DNA of 64,000 nt from Halioglobus japonicus (GTDB lineage Bacteria > Pseudomonadota > Gammaproteobacteria > Pseudomonadales > Halieaceae), in contig NZ_CP019450.1 in assembly GCF_001983995.1 (NCBI RefSeq), positions 1,798,001 to 1,862,000 on the forward strand, given 5' to 3'. A program made the translations under genes and the position numbers. The notes under the pieces are model-generated. The model searched no databases. It was not told where the DNA came from and saw only the letters and a program-made list of their open reading frames with translations. Positions 56,237 through 64,000 of this stretch are shown here, one piece after another. Within the stretch, counting starts at the first letter, position 1; each line of letters begins with the position of its first letter.

Positions 56237-57382
56237 ATGCCTTCGGGCACATTGCGTATTGGTGTCCTTGCCGGCGAAGCCTCTGGCGATATTCTCGGCT
56301 CCCGAGTGCTGGCAGCACTTCGAGAACAATGCGACGAACTCATCGTTGAAGGCATTGGCGGCCCGCTAATGGAAGCCCAGGGCCTGCAGAGCATGTTTCC
56401 CATGGACCGTCTGTCGGTCATGGGCTTTGTCGAGCCACTCAAGCGCCTGCCAGAACTGTTGCGTATCCGCCGCACGGTGTTCGAGCATTTTCGCGACAAT
56501 CCGCCGGATTTATTCCTCGGCATTGATGCACCGGACTTCAACCTGACCCTGGAGCGCAAGCTCAAGGCCCACGGCGTCAAAACTGCGCATCTGGTCAGTC
56601 CCTCAGTGTGGGCCTGGCGACAGCGCCGCATCCACAAGATCAAGCGCTCTGTCGATCTGATGCTGTGCTTGTTTCCATTTGAGACGCGCATTTACGAAGA
56701 GCACGATGTGCCCGTGCGGTTTGTGGGGCATCCCCTGGCCGATGAGCTGCCTGATCGCGCCGATGCGGCTGCGGCCCGCAACGACCTGAATTTGCCCGCT
56801 CAGGGCAAGATACTCGCCTTACTGCCCGGCAGTCGCGGCGGTGAGGTTCGCATGTTGGCCCCGGTATTCCTGCAGGCGGCTCGCCTTTTGTGGCAACTCA
56901 ACCCCCAGCTCAGCTTTGTGTTGCCTGCTGCAAATCAGGCCCGGGAAGCCGAACTGCGCAAGCTACTGACCCAACAAACCGACCTGCCGGTAACTCTGAT
57001 TAGTGGCCGCTCCCGCGAGGTGATGGCCGCCGCTGATGCCATTCTGCTGGCCTCCGGTACCGCCACCCTGGAGGCCGCATTGGTGAAGCGTCCTATGGTC
57101 GTGGCTTACCGCATGGCCGCGCTGTCCTGGTGGCTGGTGCTGCGCCTGGCCATCACTCCGTTTGCGGCATTGCCAAACGTATTGTCGGGTCGAGCACTGG
57201 TGCCAGAGCTGCTGCAGGATGGCGCCACGGCGGAGGCCATGGCCGCCTCAGCAGAACCGCTTCTGGAGGGCGGTGAGGCCGCCCAGAAGCAGATCAGTGC
57301 CTTCGACGATATCCATGCCACCCTGCGCCGCGACTATGCGCACCGGGCTGCCGAAGCCCTGCTGGAGCTGGCCCGTGGATGA
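56237..57382 (+). CDS. lpxB: Lipid-A-disaccharide synthase LpxB
   Basis: A 381-residue GT19 enzyme with [31 protein letters not shown] region, [19 protein letters not shown] and [17 protein letters not shown]. It joins lipid X and UDP-diacylglucosamine at the inner membrane. The last eight bases overlap rnhB. Confidence 0.96.
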   Translation: MPSGTLRIGVLAGEASGDILGSRVLAALREQCDELIVEGIGGPLMEAQGLQSMFPMDRLSVMGFVEPLKRLPELLRIRRTVFEHFRDNPPDLFLGIDAPDFNLTLERKLKAHGVKTAHLVSPSVWAWRQRRIHKIKRSVDLMLCLFPFETRIYEEHDVPVRFVGHPLADELPDRADAAAARNDLNLPAQGKILALLPGSRGGEVRMLAPVFLQAARLLWQLNPQLSFVLPAANQAREAELRKLLTQQTDLPVTLISGRSREVMAAADAILLASGTATLEAALVKRPMVVAYRMAALSWWLVLRLAITPFAALPNVLSGRALVPELLQDGATAEAMAASAEPLLEGGEAAQKQISAFDDIHATLRRDYAHRAAEALLELARG

Positions 57383-57965
57383 CCTGTTCGAAGTCAGTTA
57401 TGAAGGTGCCGATCTTGCTGGTGTCGACGAAGTAGGGCGGGGCCCGCTGGCGGGCGACGTGGTGGCTGCCGCAGTCATCCTCGATCCGGCGCGGCCGATC
57501 GAGGGCCTGCGCGATTCCAAGAAACTCACCGAGGCTCGCCGTGAATCACTGGCAAAGGCTATCAAGGAACACGCCATTGCCTGGTCTATCGCCCGGGCTT
57601 CGGTGGCGGAGATCGACGAACTCAATATTCTGCATGCATCAATGCTGGCCATGAAACGCGCGGTTGAAGCGCTGGCCCCACAGCCGGGCTATGTATTGGT
57701 TGATGGCAATCGCCTGCCGGTCTGGCATTACGCCTCGGAGCCGGTCGTCAAGGGCGATGATCGGGTGCCGGCCATTGCGGCGGCGTCGATTCTGGCCAAG
57801 GTGCAGCGCGACAATGAGCTGATTGAGCTGGAAGCCCGTTATCCGGGTTACGGTTTCGCGAAGCACAAGGGCTACCCGACGGCAGCCCATCTGAGTGCCT
57901 TGCGCGAGCTGGGGGTGACGCCTGTGCATCGTCGGTCGTTCGGGCCTGTCAGAGAGCTATTGTAG
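57375..57965 (+). CDS. rnhB: Ribonuclease HII
   Basis: A 196-residue enzyme from GTG 57375. The Asp-Glu active-site pair is in [33 protein letters not shown] follows, and the third Asp lies in [29 protein letters not shown] is diagnostic. A longer frame from 57162 only reads through lpxB. It removes RNA from RNA-DNA hybrids. Confidence 0.95.
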   Translation: MDDLFEVSYEGADLAGVDEVGRGPLAGDVVAAAVILDPARPIEGLRDSKKLTEARRESLAKAIKEHAIAWSIARASVAEIDELNILHASMLAMKRAVEALAPQPGYVLVDGNRLPVWHYASEPVVKGDDRVPAIAAASILAKVQRDNELIELEARYPGYGFAKHKGYPTAAHLSALRELGVTPVHRRSFGPVRELL

Positions 57966-58442
57966 TTCTTTAGTGCCCCGCCGCAGCGCGGGTGGCCGGT
58001 GAGGCTTACCTCACGGCCGCATGCTCCGCTTCGGCGGCTACGGCCTCGGGGCAACTCGGCGTGGGATTGCTGCGCAATCCTCAAGCACGCCTCAAACACT
58101 TACCGAGGAAAGCCCTTCGCCGCCTCTCGCTGCGCATTGGCGCGGTCTGATGGTGAGGTAAGCCCCACCGACCATCCGCACTGCTCTTGGCGTGAAAGGC
58201 CTCATGATAGTGGCGCCTCATTTTACCTGCCTTGTGGTACGGATCGATGAGCGGAGGCAGCTGTAAGCCTTCAGAAATCGTCGGGAGGCATGGATGCCGT
58301 GCGCCGAAGCGCGCCATGGATGGCCTTGCAGCGGTTTCTGAAGGCTTACAGGTGACTCCGATCCGGTTAGCAAAAACTCCGCAAACACTTCGAGCGAGAG
58401 AAAACTGCTGCCGAAAAAACCCAACAAATGTACACTGCATGA
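57966..58442. other. Hairpin-rich intergenic region without genes
   Basis: This 477-base stretch between rnhB and dnaE has no supported gene. It contains a 12-base inverted pair (GGCTTACCTCAC 58003-58014 with 58153-58164), a hairpin GGATTGC/GCAATCC near 58064-58080 extended by GGCGTG/CACGCC, and a 17-base inverted repeat at 58261-58351. The short open frames here have no family character. Promoter elements of dnaE probably lie in its last 80 bases but were not placed. Confidence 0.6.
58261..58351. repeat. Inverted repeat of 17 bases with a palindromic centre
   Basis: CTGTAAGCCTTCAGAAA (58261-58277) pairs exactly with TTTCTGAAGGCTTACAG (58335-58351). The 57 bases between carry a second, imperfect palindrome around CATGGATGCCGTGCGC, CGAA, GCGCGCCATGGATGG. 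The whole could form a long cruciform. No coding potential or target-site duplication is evident; a small non-autonomous mobile element or repetitive palindrome is possible. Confidence 0.75.
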
Positions 58443-61400
58443 ATGACTTCGTTTGTGCATTTACGCCTCCACTCCGAGTATTCAATTGTCGATGGCCTGG
58501 TGCGGCTCAAGCCCCTGATGGGCAGGGTAGCCGAGCTGGGCATGCCCGCCGTAGCAGTCACTGACTTCACCAATTTCTACGGCCTGGTAAAGGCCTACAA
58601 AGCTGCCTTTGGCGCCGGTGTGCAGCCCATTTTTGGCACCGACCTCAGGGTGATGGAAGCCGACGATCCCGAGAAGTCCTACCCCATGTGCCTACTGGCC
58701 ATGAATGAGGCCGGTTACAAGAACCTTACGCTGCTGATATCCCAGGCCTATACCGATGGCCAGTATCTCGGTGAGCCCTATGTGCGCAAAGCCTGGCTTG
58801 AGGAGTGCGCTGAAGGCGTGATTGCCCTGTCGGCCGGTGCTGCCGGTGATGTGGGCCATGCACTGCTCAGCGATAAGCCCGAGCTTGCCCGGGAGCGGGC
58901 TGAGTACTGGATGAATCTTTACCCTGGGCGCTACTACCTCGAGTTGCATCGCACCGGGCGTGAAGGTGACGAGACTCATCTGCACCGGGCCGTGGCACTG
59001 GCTGGAGAACTGGAGTGTCCCGTGGTGGCGACAAACGATGTGCGCTTCCTGGAGGCCTCAGAGTTTGAGGCGCATGAGGCGCGGGTGTGTATTGGTGAGG
59101 GCAGGGCGCTGGACGACCCGCGCCGGGTGCGCGCTTATACCGATCAGCAGTACCTGCGCTCGCCCCAGGAAATGCAGGAGCTGTTTGCAGATATTCCCGA
59201 AGCACTGGCCAACTCGGTAGCTATTGCCCGCCGTTGTAACGTCGTGTTGGAGTTAGGCAAACCGTATCTGCCCGATTATCCCATCCCCGATGGCATGACC
59301 ATGGATGAGTTTTTCCGGCAGTTGTCCCACGATGGGTTGGATGCGCGCCTGGAAGTTTTGTTTGATACCAGTGCCAGCGATTTTCCCGAGGTGCAACAAC
59401 GCTATCGCGAGCGCCTGGATTTTGAGCTCGACACCATTGTGCAAATGGGTTTCCCCGGCTACTTCCTGATCGTGATGGACTTTATCCGCTGGGCCAAGGA
59501 GCACGATATTCCCGTCGGGCCAGGGCGGGGTTCCGGTGCCGGTTCGCTGGTGGCCTATGCGATGGAGATTACCGACCTCGATCCCATCGAATACGACCTG
59601 CTGTTCGAGCGCTTCCTTAACCCCGAGCGGGTATCCATGCCTGACTTTGACGTCGACTTCTGTATGGAGAAGCGCGACAAGGTTATCGAGTACGTGGCGG
59701 ATAACTACGGCCGCGAGGCCGTTTCGCAGATTATTACGTTCGGCACCATGGCCGCCAAGGCGGTGGTGCGCGACGTGGCCCGGGTTCAGGGTAAGTCCTA
59801 CGGCCTGGCCGACAAACTCTCGAAGATGATTCCCTTTGAAGTGGGCATGACCCTGGAAAAAGCGCTCGAGCAGGAAGAGCCACTGCGTGAGTTTCTTGCC
59901 GAGGATGACCAGGCCCAAGAAATCTGGGACATGGCCGAGCAACTCGAGGGGGTGACCCGGGGTGTGGGCAAACACGCCGGTGGTGTGGTGATCGCGCCTT
60001 CCAAACTGACGGATTTCTCGCCGCTTTATTGCGACGAAACGGGTTCCGGCCTCGTCACCCAATACGACAAGGGCGACGTGGAAGACGCCGGGCTGGTCAA
60101 GTTCGACTTCCTCGGCCTGCGTACCCTCACAATCATCGATTGGGCCGTGAAAATGATTAACCCGGCTAGGGCGCGCGCCGGTGAAGAGCCTCTGGATATT
60201 ATGCAGATTCCGCTGGACGACGCGCCCAGTTTCCGCCTGCTCATGTCCGCCGAGACTACCGCCGTGTTCCAGCTGGAATCGCGCGGTATGAAAGATCTGA
60301 TCAAACGCCTGCAGCCAGACTGTTTCGAGGACATTGTGGCACTGGTGGCCCTGTTCCGCCCAGGCCCACTGCAGTCGGGCATGGTAGATAACTTTATCAA
60401 CCGCAAGCACGGGCGCGAGGAAATCTCTTACCCCGACGCGCAATACCAGCACGAGTGGCTGCAGCCGATTCTGCAGCCCACCTACGGCATCATCCTGTAC
60501 CAGGAGCAGGTGATGCAGATAGCCCAGGAGCTGGCCGGCTATACCCTGGGTGGTGCGGATATGCTGCGTCGTGCCATGGGTAAGAAAAAGCCCGAGGAGA
60601 TGGCCAAGCAGCGCGCCATCTTCGAAGAGGGTGCCCAGGGCAAGGGTGTTGACGGCACCCTGGCCATGAAGATTTTCGACCTGGTGGAAAAGTTTGCCGG
60701 CTACGGTTTTAACAAGTCGCACTCGGCAGCATATGCACTGGTCTCCTATCAGACCTGCTGGCTGAAGACGCATTACCCCGCACCATTTATGGCGGCGGTG
60801 ATGAGTTCGGAACTCGACAATACCGACAAGATTGTGATCTTTGTCGAAGAGTGCCGGCGCATGAAGCTGTCGCTCAAACTGCCCGATGTGAACGAAGGGC
60901 AGTACATGTTCACCGTGAACGAGCAGGACGATATCATCTATGGTCTCGGTGCGATTAAAGGCCTCGGTGAGGGCCCGATCGAGAATATTCTCAAGGCCCG
61001 TGAAGAGGGCGGTCCATTTAAGGACCTGTTTGATTTCTGTGCGCGCACCGATCCGCGCAAGGTTAATCGCAAGGCGATTGAAGCTCTGATTCGTTCCGGT
61101 GCTCTGGACTCCATGGGCGAGACCCGCTGGGTGCTGATGGCCAGCATGGAGGATGCACTCAAGGCTGCAGAGCAGAGTGCCAGCAACCGGGATGCCGGCA
61201 TCGATGATTTGTTTGGCGAGGTGGTGCCCAGCCAGGGAAGCGGCCACGAGGATGTGTACGCACCGTTTCGCAATATGCGCCCCTGGCCTGATAAGGAGCG
61301 CCTGGGCGGCGAAAAGGACACGTTGGGGCTGTATATTACCGGGCATCCCATCGACGAGTATGAGCGTGAGATCCGTAAATTCGCGCCGACGCGCATCGCC

Positions 61401-61931
61401 GATTTACGTGCCGACAAGCAGGGGAATCAGGTGCTGGCCGGACTGATTGTGGCCATGCGCACCATGAAGACCAAGCGCGGCGATACCATGGCCATTCTTA
61501 CGCTCGATGATCGCAGCGCGCGCCTCGAAGTCACGGTGTACGCCGAGGCGTTTAATGAGGCGCGTGAGTTGCTCGGTAAAGACAAGATCGTGATTGTCGA
61601 GGGCAAGGTGGCCCACGATGACTATTCAGGTGGCCTGGCCATGCGCGTTAGCGGCGTGCGCGATCTGACCCAGGCCCGCCAGAGCTATGCCTCAGCCCTG
61701 AGCCTGCAGTTGCGCGGCGAGCAACTCAATGACACATTTGTTGCCCAGTTACAGCGCACCCTGGAGTCAGGGCGCGGCGGCAGCTGTCCGGTGTCTATGA
61801 TGTACCTGCAGGGCCATAACCAGGCTCGCTTCACCTGCGGGGAGAACTGGCGTGTGTCGCCGACCGATGAACTGCTGCAATCGCTGCGCGACCAGTTAGG
61901 TCAGGACAGAGTGGCGCTGGAATACCGGTGA
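58443..61931 (+). CDS. dnaE: DNA polymerase III alpha subunit
   Basis: A 1162-residue DnaE1. The PHP domain begins [19 protein letters not shown]; the catalytic aspartates lie in PDFDVDF with Asp401 and Asp403 at the same numbers as in E. coli. [36 protein letters not shown] and the helix-hairpin-helix and OB-fold regions ([18 protein letters not shown]) follow. It is the replicative polymerase. accA, a usual neighbour, is not found downstream. Confidence 0.98.
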   Translation: MTSFVHLRLHSEYSIVDGLVRLKPLMGRVAELGMPAVAVTDFTNFYGLVKAYKAAFGAGVQPIFGTDLRVMEADDPEKSYPMCLLAMNEAGYKNLTLLISQAYTDGQYLGEPYVRKAWLEECAEGVIALSAGAAGDVGHALLSDKPELARERAEYWMNLYPGRYYLELHRTGREGDETHLHRAVALAGELECPVVATNDVRFLEASEFEAHEARVCIGEGRALDDPRRVRAYTDQQYLRSPQEMQELFADIPEALANSVAIARRCNVVLELGKPYLPDYPIPDGMTMDEFFRQLSHDGLDARLEVLFDTSASDFPEVQQRYRERLDFELDTIVQMGFPGYFLIVMDFIRWAKEHDIPVGPGRGSGAGSLVAYAMEITDLDPIEYDLLFERFLNPERVSMPDFDVDFCMEKRDKVIEYVADNYGREAVSQIITFGTMAAKAVVRDVARVQGKSYGLADKLSKMIPFEVGMTLEKALEQEEPLREFLAEDDQAQEIWDMAEQLEGVTRGVGKHAGGVVIAPSKLTDFSPLYCDETGSGLVTQYDKGDVEDAGLVKFDFLGLRTLTIIDWAVKMINPARARAGEEPLDIMQIPLDDAPSFRLLMSAETTAVFQLESRGMKDLIKRLQPDCFEDIVALVALFRPGPLQSGMVDNFINRKHGREEISYPDAQYQHEWLQPILQPTYGIILYQEQVMQIAQELAGYTLGGADMLRRAMGKKKPEEMAKQRAIFEEGAQGKGVDGTLAMKIFDLVEKFAGYGFNKSHSAAYALVSYQTCWLKTHYPAPFMAAVMSSELDNTDKIVIFVEECRRMKLSLKLPDVNEGQYMFTVNEQDDIIYGLGAIKGLGEGPIENILKAREEGGPFKDLFDFCARTDPRKVNRKAIEALIRSGALDSMGETRWVLMASMEDALKAAEQSASNRDAGIDDLFGEVVPSQGSGHEDVYAPFRNMRPWPDKERLGGEKDTLGLYITGHPIDEYEREIRKFAPTRIADLRADKQGNQVLAGLIVAMRTMKTKRGDTMAILTLDDRSARLEVTVYAEAFNEARELLGKDKIVIVEGKVAHDDYSGGLAMRVSGVRDLTQARQSYASALSLQLRGEQLNDTFVAQLQRTLESGRGGSCPVSMMYLQGHNQARFTCGENWRVSPTDELLQSLRDQLGQDRVALEYR

Positions 61932-62401
61932 GGCTTACTGCGGCGCTAGTGCTGACGCTTCTGTTGGCCGCTTGCGCGGACTCTTCCCGTCCCTGCCCTC
62001 ACCAGGGCAAGGCCGATTTTGCTCCTTCCGGGGGGTGCCTCGCGGTGGTCCACGGTAAGATTTTGTTGATTGAGAATTTGGCCCGAAAAGTGTCGCCCCC
62101 TGGTGGCAAATCGTTGCAGGGTGAATCGGCGCAATGTACTGCCCATCGGGAAACTTACGAAGAGATCGGCCTGGACCTGGTCCCCGGTCGACTGTTGCAC
62201 GTGTTTGATACCGGATTTCATCTTTACCATTGCCAGATTCACGCTGAATCGGGTCAGATCAAGCCCGCTGTACTCGAGGCCCGTCGCGCGATATGGCTCC
62301 CTGTAACAGACGTCGATGACGTCGAATGGCGCTTCCCCGGGCAGGGTGCTGCCCTGCGAACTATACTGAATACCCCCTACCAGCAACTCGAACAAGAGTA
62401 G
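61928..62401 (+). CDS. Nudix hydrolase with lipoprotein signal
   Basis: A 157-residue protein starting at GTG 61928, overlapping the dnaE stop. The N-terminus [12 protein letters not shown] is a lipoprotein signal with Cys16. A full Nudix box follows: Gly, five residues, Glu, seven residues, then [11 protein letters not shown]. Nudix enzymes usually act on nucleoside diphosphate derivatives in the cytoplasm, so a membrane-anchored, exported form is unusual. Possible substrates are periplasmic nucleotide sugars, dinucleotides or diphosphate lipids. Confidence 0.8.
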   Translation: MRLTAALVLTLLLAACADSSRPCPHQGKADFAPSGGCLAVVHGKILLIENLARKVSPPGGKSLQGESAQCTAHRETYEEIGLDLVPGRLLHVFDTGFHLYHCQIHAESGQIKPAVLEARRAIWLPVTDVDDVEWRFPGQGAALRTILNTPYQQLEQE

Positions 62402-62411
62402 AGAAATCAAC

Positions 62412-62702
62412 ATGTCAGACACCGACAAAATTGAAGCGGCGGTGTTTCGCCGCCTTCTTGAACACCTCGACAGCCGCAAGGATGTGCAGAACATTGAATT
62501 GATGAACCTGGCTGGTTTCTGCCGCAACTGCCTGTCCAAGTGGTATGTGGCCGCGGCACAAGAGCAGGGCGAGAGTGTCGACTATGACGCCGCCCGTGAG
62601 CGTGTCTATGGCATGCCGTATGGCGAGTGGAAAGCGCGTTACCAAACCAAGGCTACCCCGGAACAAATGGCGGCGTTTGCGAATAACAAACCCGCTGAAT
62701 AA
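62412..62702 (+). CDS. DUF1244 family protein
   Basis: A 96-residue soluble protein with the conserved DUF1244 block VQNIELMNLAGFCRNCLSKW and MPYGEWKARYQTKATPEQM. The two Cys in FCRNC could bind metal. Function is unknown. RBS is weak (GAGAAATCAAC), ten bases after the Nudix gene. Confidence 0.85.
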   Translation: MSDTDKIEAAVFRRLLEHLDSRKDVQNIELMNLAGFCRNCLSKWYVAAAQEQGESVDYDAARERVYGMPYGEWKARYQTKATPEQMAAFANNKPAE

Positions 62703-62723
62703 TTCCAGCGACGAGGAACGATA

Positions 62724-64000
62724 ATGATAAAACTCATCAAACACACGTTATTATTTTGCGCGTTTGCCGTCGTGCCTGCCCTGGCAGACGACAAGCCCAA
62801 TATCCTGGTGTTCTGGGGTGATGATATCGGCATTACCAATATCAGCGCCTACAGCGACGGCATTATGGGTTATCGCACGCCGAATATTGATCGTATCGCC
62901 GATGAGGGCGTGCGCTTTACTGACTACTACGGCGACCAAAGTTGTACCGCCGGCCGCTCCAGTTTCATTACCGGTCAGTCGCCATTGCGTACCGGCTTGT
63001 CGAAAGTCGGTATGCCGGGCGCTGAACTAGGCCTCATGGATCGCGACCTGACAATTGCCGAGGTGCTCAAAGATCACGGTTACGCTACCGGGCAATTTGG
63101 CAAAAATCACCTGGGTGACAAAGACGAACATTTGCCCACCAATCACGGGTTCGATGAGTTCTTCGGAAATCTCTATCACCTCAATGCCGAGGAAGAACCT
63201 GAAGATGTGGACTACCCGACTGCACCGTGGTTCAAACAAAAGTTTGGCCCCCGTGGTGTTATCCGCTCTTATGCGGACGGTCGTATTGAAGATACCGGGC
63301 CACTGACGCGCAAGCGCATGGAGAACGTCGACGAAGAAATCGTCGCCGCGGCGAAGAAGTTTGTCGATCAGTCTGTGAAGGCGGACAAGCCGTTTTTTGT
63401 CTGGGTGAATACCACCGGCATGCACTTCCGTACTCACCCTGCTGAGAAACACCTGGGTAAGTCTGGCCAGGATTTTTACAACGACGTCATGGTGGCTCAC
63501 GATGAATTAGTGGGTGCAATGCTCGACCAGTTGGATGAACTCAAGATCGCCAAAAACACCATTGTGTTCTACTCCACCGATAATGGCGTGCACTACAACA
63601 CCTGGCCTGATGCCGGTATTACGCCGTTCCGCAGTGAGAAAAATTCCAACTGGGAAGGCGCTTATCGCGTGCCCGCTGTCATGCGCTGGCCCGCTAAGGT
63701 TGAAGCCGGCCAGGTCTCTAATGCGGTGATGTCACACCTGGATTGGATGCCCACCCTCGTGGCCGCAGCCGGCGATGCCGATCTCAAAGCGGATTTATTG
63801 AAAGGCAAGCGCGTCGGAAAGAAGAAATCCAAGCTTCATCTTGATGGTTATAACTTCGTTCCTTACCTGACCGGTGAAAGCGAGGAAGGCCCACGCAAGG
63901 AGTTCATTTACCACAATGACGGCGGCTTACCAGTATGTGTGCGCGTTGGCGACTGGAAGATTGTGTATGCAGAGAACCGCGCCCAGACCATGGCGCTGTG
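62724..64000 (+). CDS. Sulfatase (arylsulfatase family), cut by the right edge
   Basis: The first 425 codons of an exported sulfatase. A signal peptide (HTLLFCAFAVVPALA) is followed by NILVFWGDDIGITNISAYS with metal-binding Asp residues. The modification motif is CTAGR at Cys74, convertible to formylglycine, and GQFGKNHLGDKDEHLPTNHG, YSTDNGVHYNTWPDAG and SEKNSNWEGAYRVPAVMRWP complete the active site. It should hydrolyse sulfate esters in the periplasm. Substrate unknown; sulfated algal polymers or sterol sulfates are candidates. Confidence 0.9.
   Translation, partial: MIKLIKHTLLFCAFAVVPALADDKPNILVFWGDDIGITNISAYSDGIMGYRTPNIDRIADEGVRFTDYYGDQSCTAGRSSFITGQSPLRTGLSKVGMPGAELGLMDRDLTIAEVLKDHGYATGQFGKNHLGDKDEHLPTNHGFDEFFGNLYHLNAEEEPEDVDYPTAPWFKQKFGPRGVIRSYADGRIEDTGPLTRKRMENVDEEIVAAAKKFVDQSVKADKPFFVWVNTTGMHFRTHPAEKHLGKSGQDFYNDVMVAHDELVGAMLDQLDELKIAKNTIVFYSTDNGVHYNTWPDAGITPFRSEKNSNWEGAYRVPAVMRWPAKVEAGQVSNAVMSHLDWMPTLVAAAGDADLKADLLKGKRVGKKKSKLHLDGYNFVPYLTGESEEGPRKEFIYHNDGGLPVCVRVGDWKIVYAENRAQTMAL

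Noticed and set aside
57966..58442. CRISPR array or integron attC site in the structured intergenic region
   Set aside because: There are no regularly spaced direct repeats, no cas or integrase genes, and the arms do not match the attC core triplets.
59253..61346. 697-residue open frame on the minus strand opposite dnaE
   Set aside because: Antisense shadow of a conserved gene with GC-rich third positions; no domain or start signal seen.

Overview
The window is a contiguous piece of a Gram-negative bacterial chromosome. A complete type II secretion operon, a BamA/Skp/LpxD/FabZ/LpxA/LpxB envelope operon, a CIRCE-controlled groESL and a Pseudomonas-like LpxA point to a gammaproteobacterium. 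The steroid-ring degradation genes and the sulfated-glycan genes suggest a marine lineage such as the Halieaceae (OM60/NOR5) or relatives; that placement is inference. No rRNA, tRNA, CRISPR array, prophage or transposase gene was recognised.

Layout. (1) 1-1075: the end of fabV and an MBL-fold hydrolase. (2) 1085-16053: one long plus-strand operon matching the pathway for steroid rings C and D (the HIP pathway): fadD3, two Lrp/AsnC regulators, ipdA, ipdB, ipdC, echA20, four acyl-CoA dehydrogenases in two pairs, two thiolases and two short-chain dehydrogenases. Four phased TTCKTAGAA-type boxes precede it and look like an Lrp/AsnC operator. (3) 16160-26397: a type II secretion operon in the order E-F-G-H-I-J-K-L-M-(C/N-like)-D, the order of Xanthomonas xps. 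(4) 26634-38743: a cell-surface region with a small lipoprotein, a secreted protein of 501 residues with a strong promoter and groEL-like codon choice, a periplasmic parvulin, a glycosyltransferase, a 1202-residue sulfotransferase-GT2-GT4 fusion, a double sulfotransferase, an AmpG-like permease and a further sulfotransferase. (5) 38721-45213: an alkyltransferase-like protein, a DUF481 protein, fxsA, groESL, a crotonase, sodB and a PuuD-type membrane domain. (6) 45337-57965: the conserved pyrH-frr-uppS-cdsA-dxr-rseP-bamA-skp-lpxD-fabZ-lpxA-lpxB-rnhB run. (7) 57966-58442: a hairpin-rich non-coding stretch. (8) 58443-64000: dnaE, a lipoprotein Nudix hydrolase, a DUF1244 protein and a sulfatase cut by the right edge.

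How the parts fit. The steroid operon would activate HIP with CoA, remove its side chain by beta-oxidation, open rings D and C with EchA20 and IpdAB, and thiolyse the remainder into central metabolism. In region 4, an abundant exported protein, a foldase and enzymes joining sugars and sulfate lie directly after the secretion operon. They could form a system making a sulfated, glycosylated surface layer or polymer; this is the least familiar part of the window.

Quality note. Five genes expected to be intact (fadD3, ipdA, groES, frr, cdsA) each carry an apparent single-base deletion, at least four of them in short C or G/C runs. Three are normally essential, so sequencing or assembly error is more likely than real mutation. 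They are annotated as single genes spanning the break.
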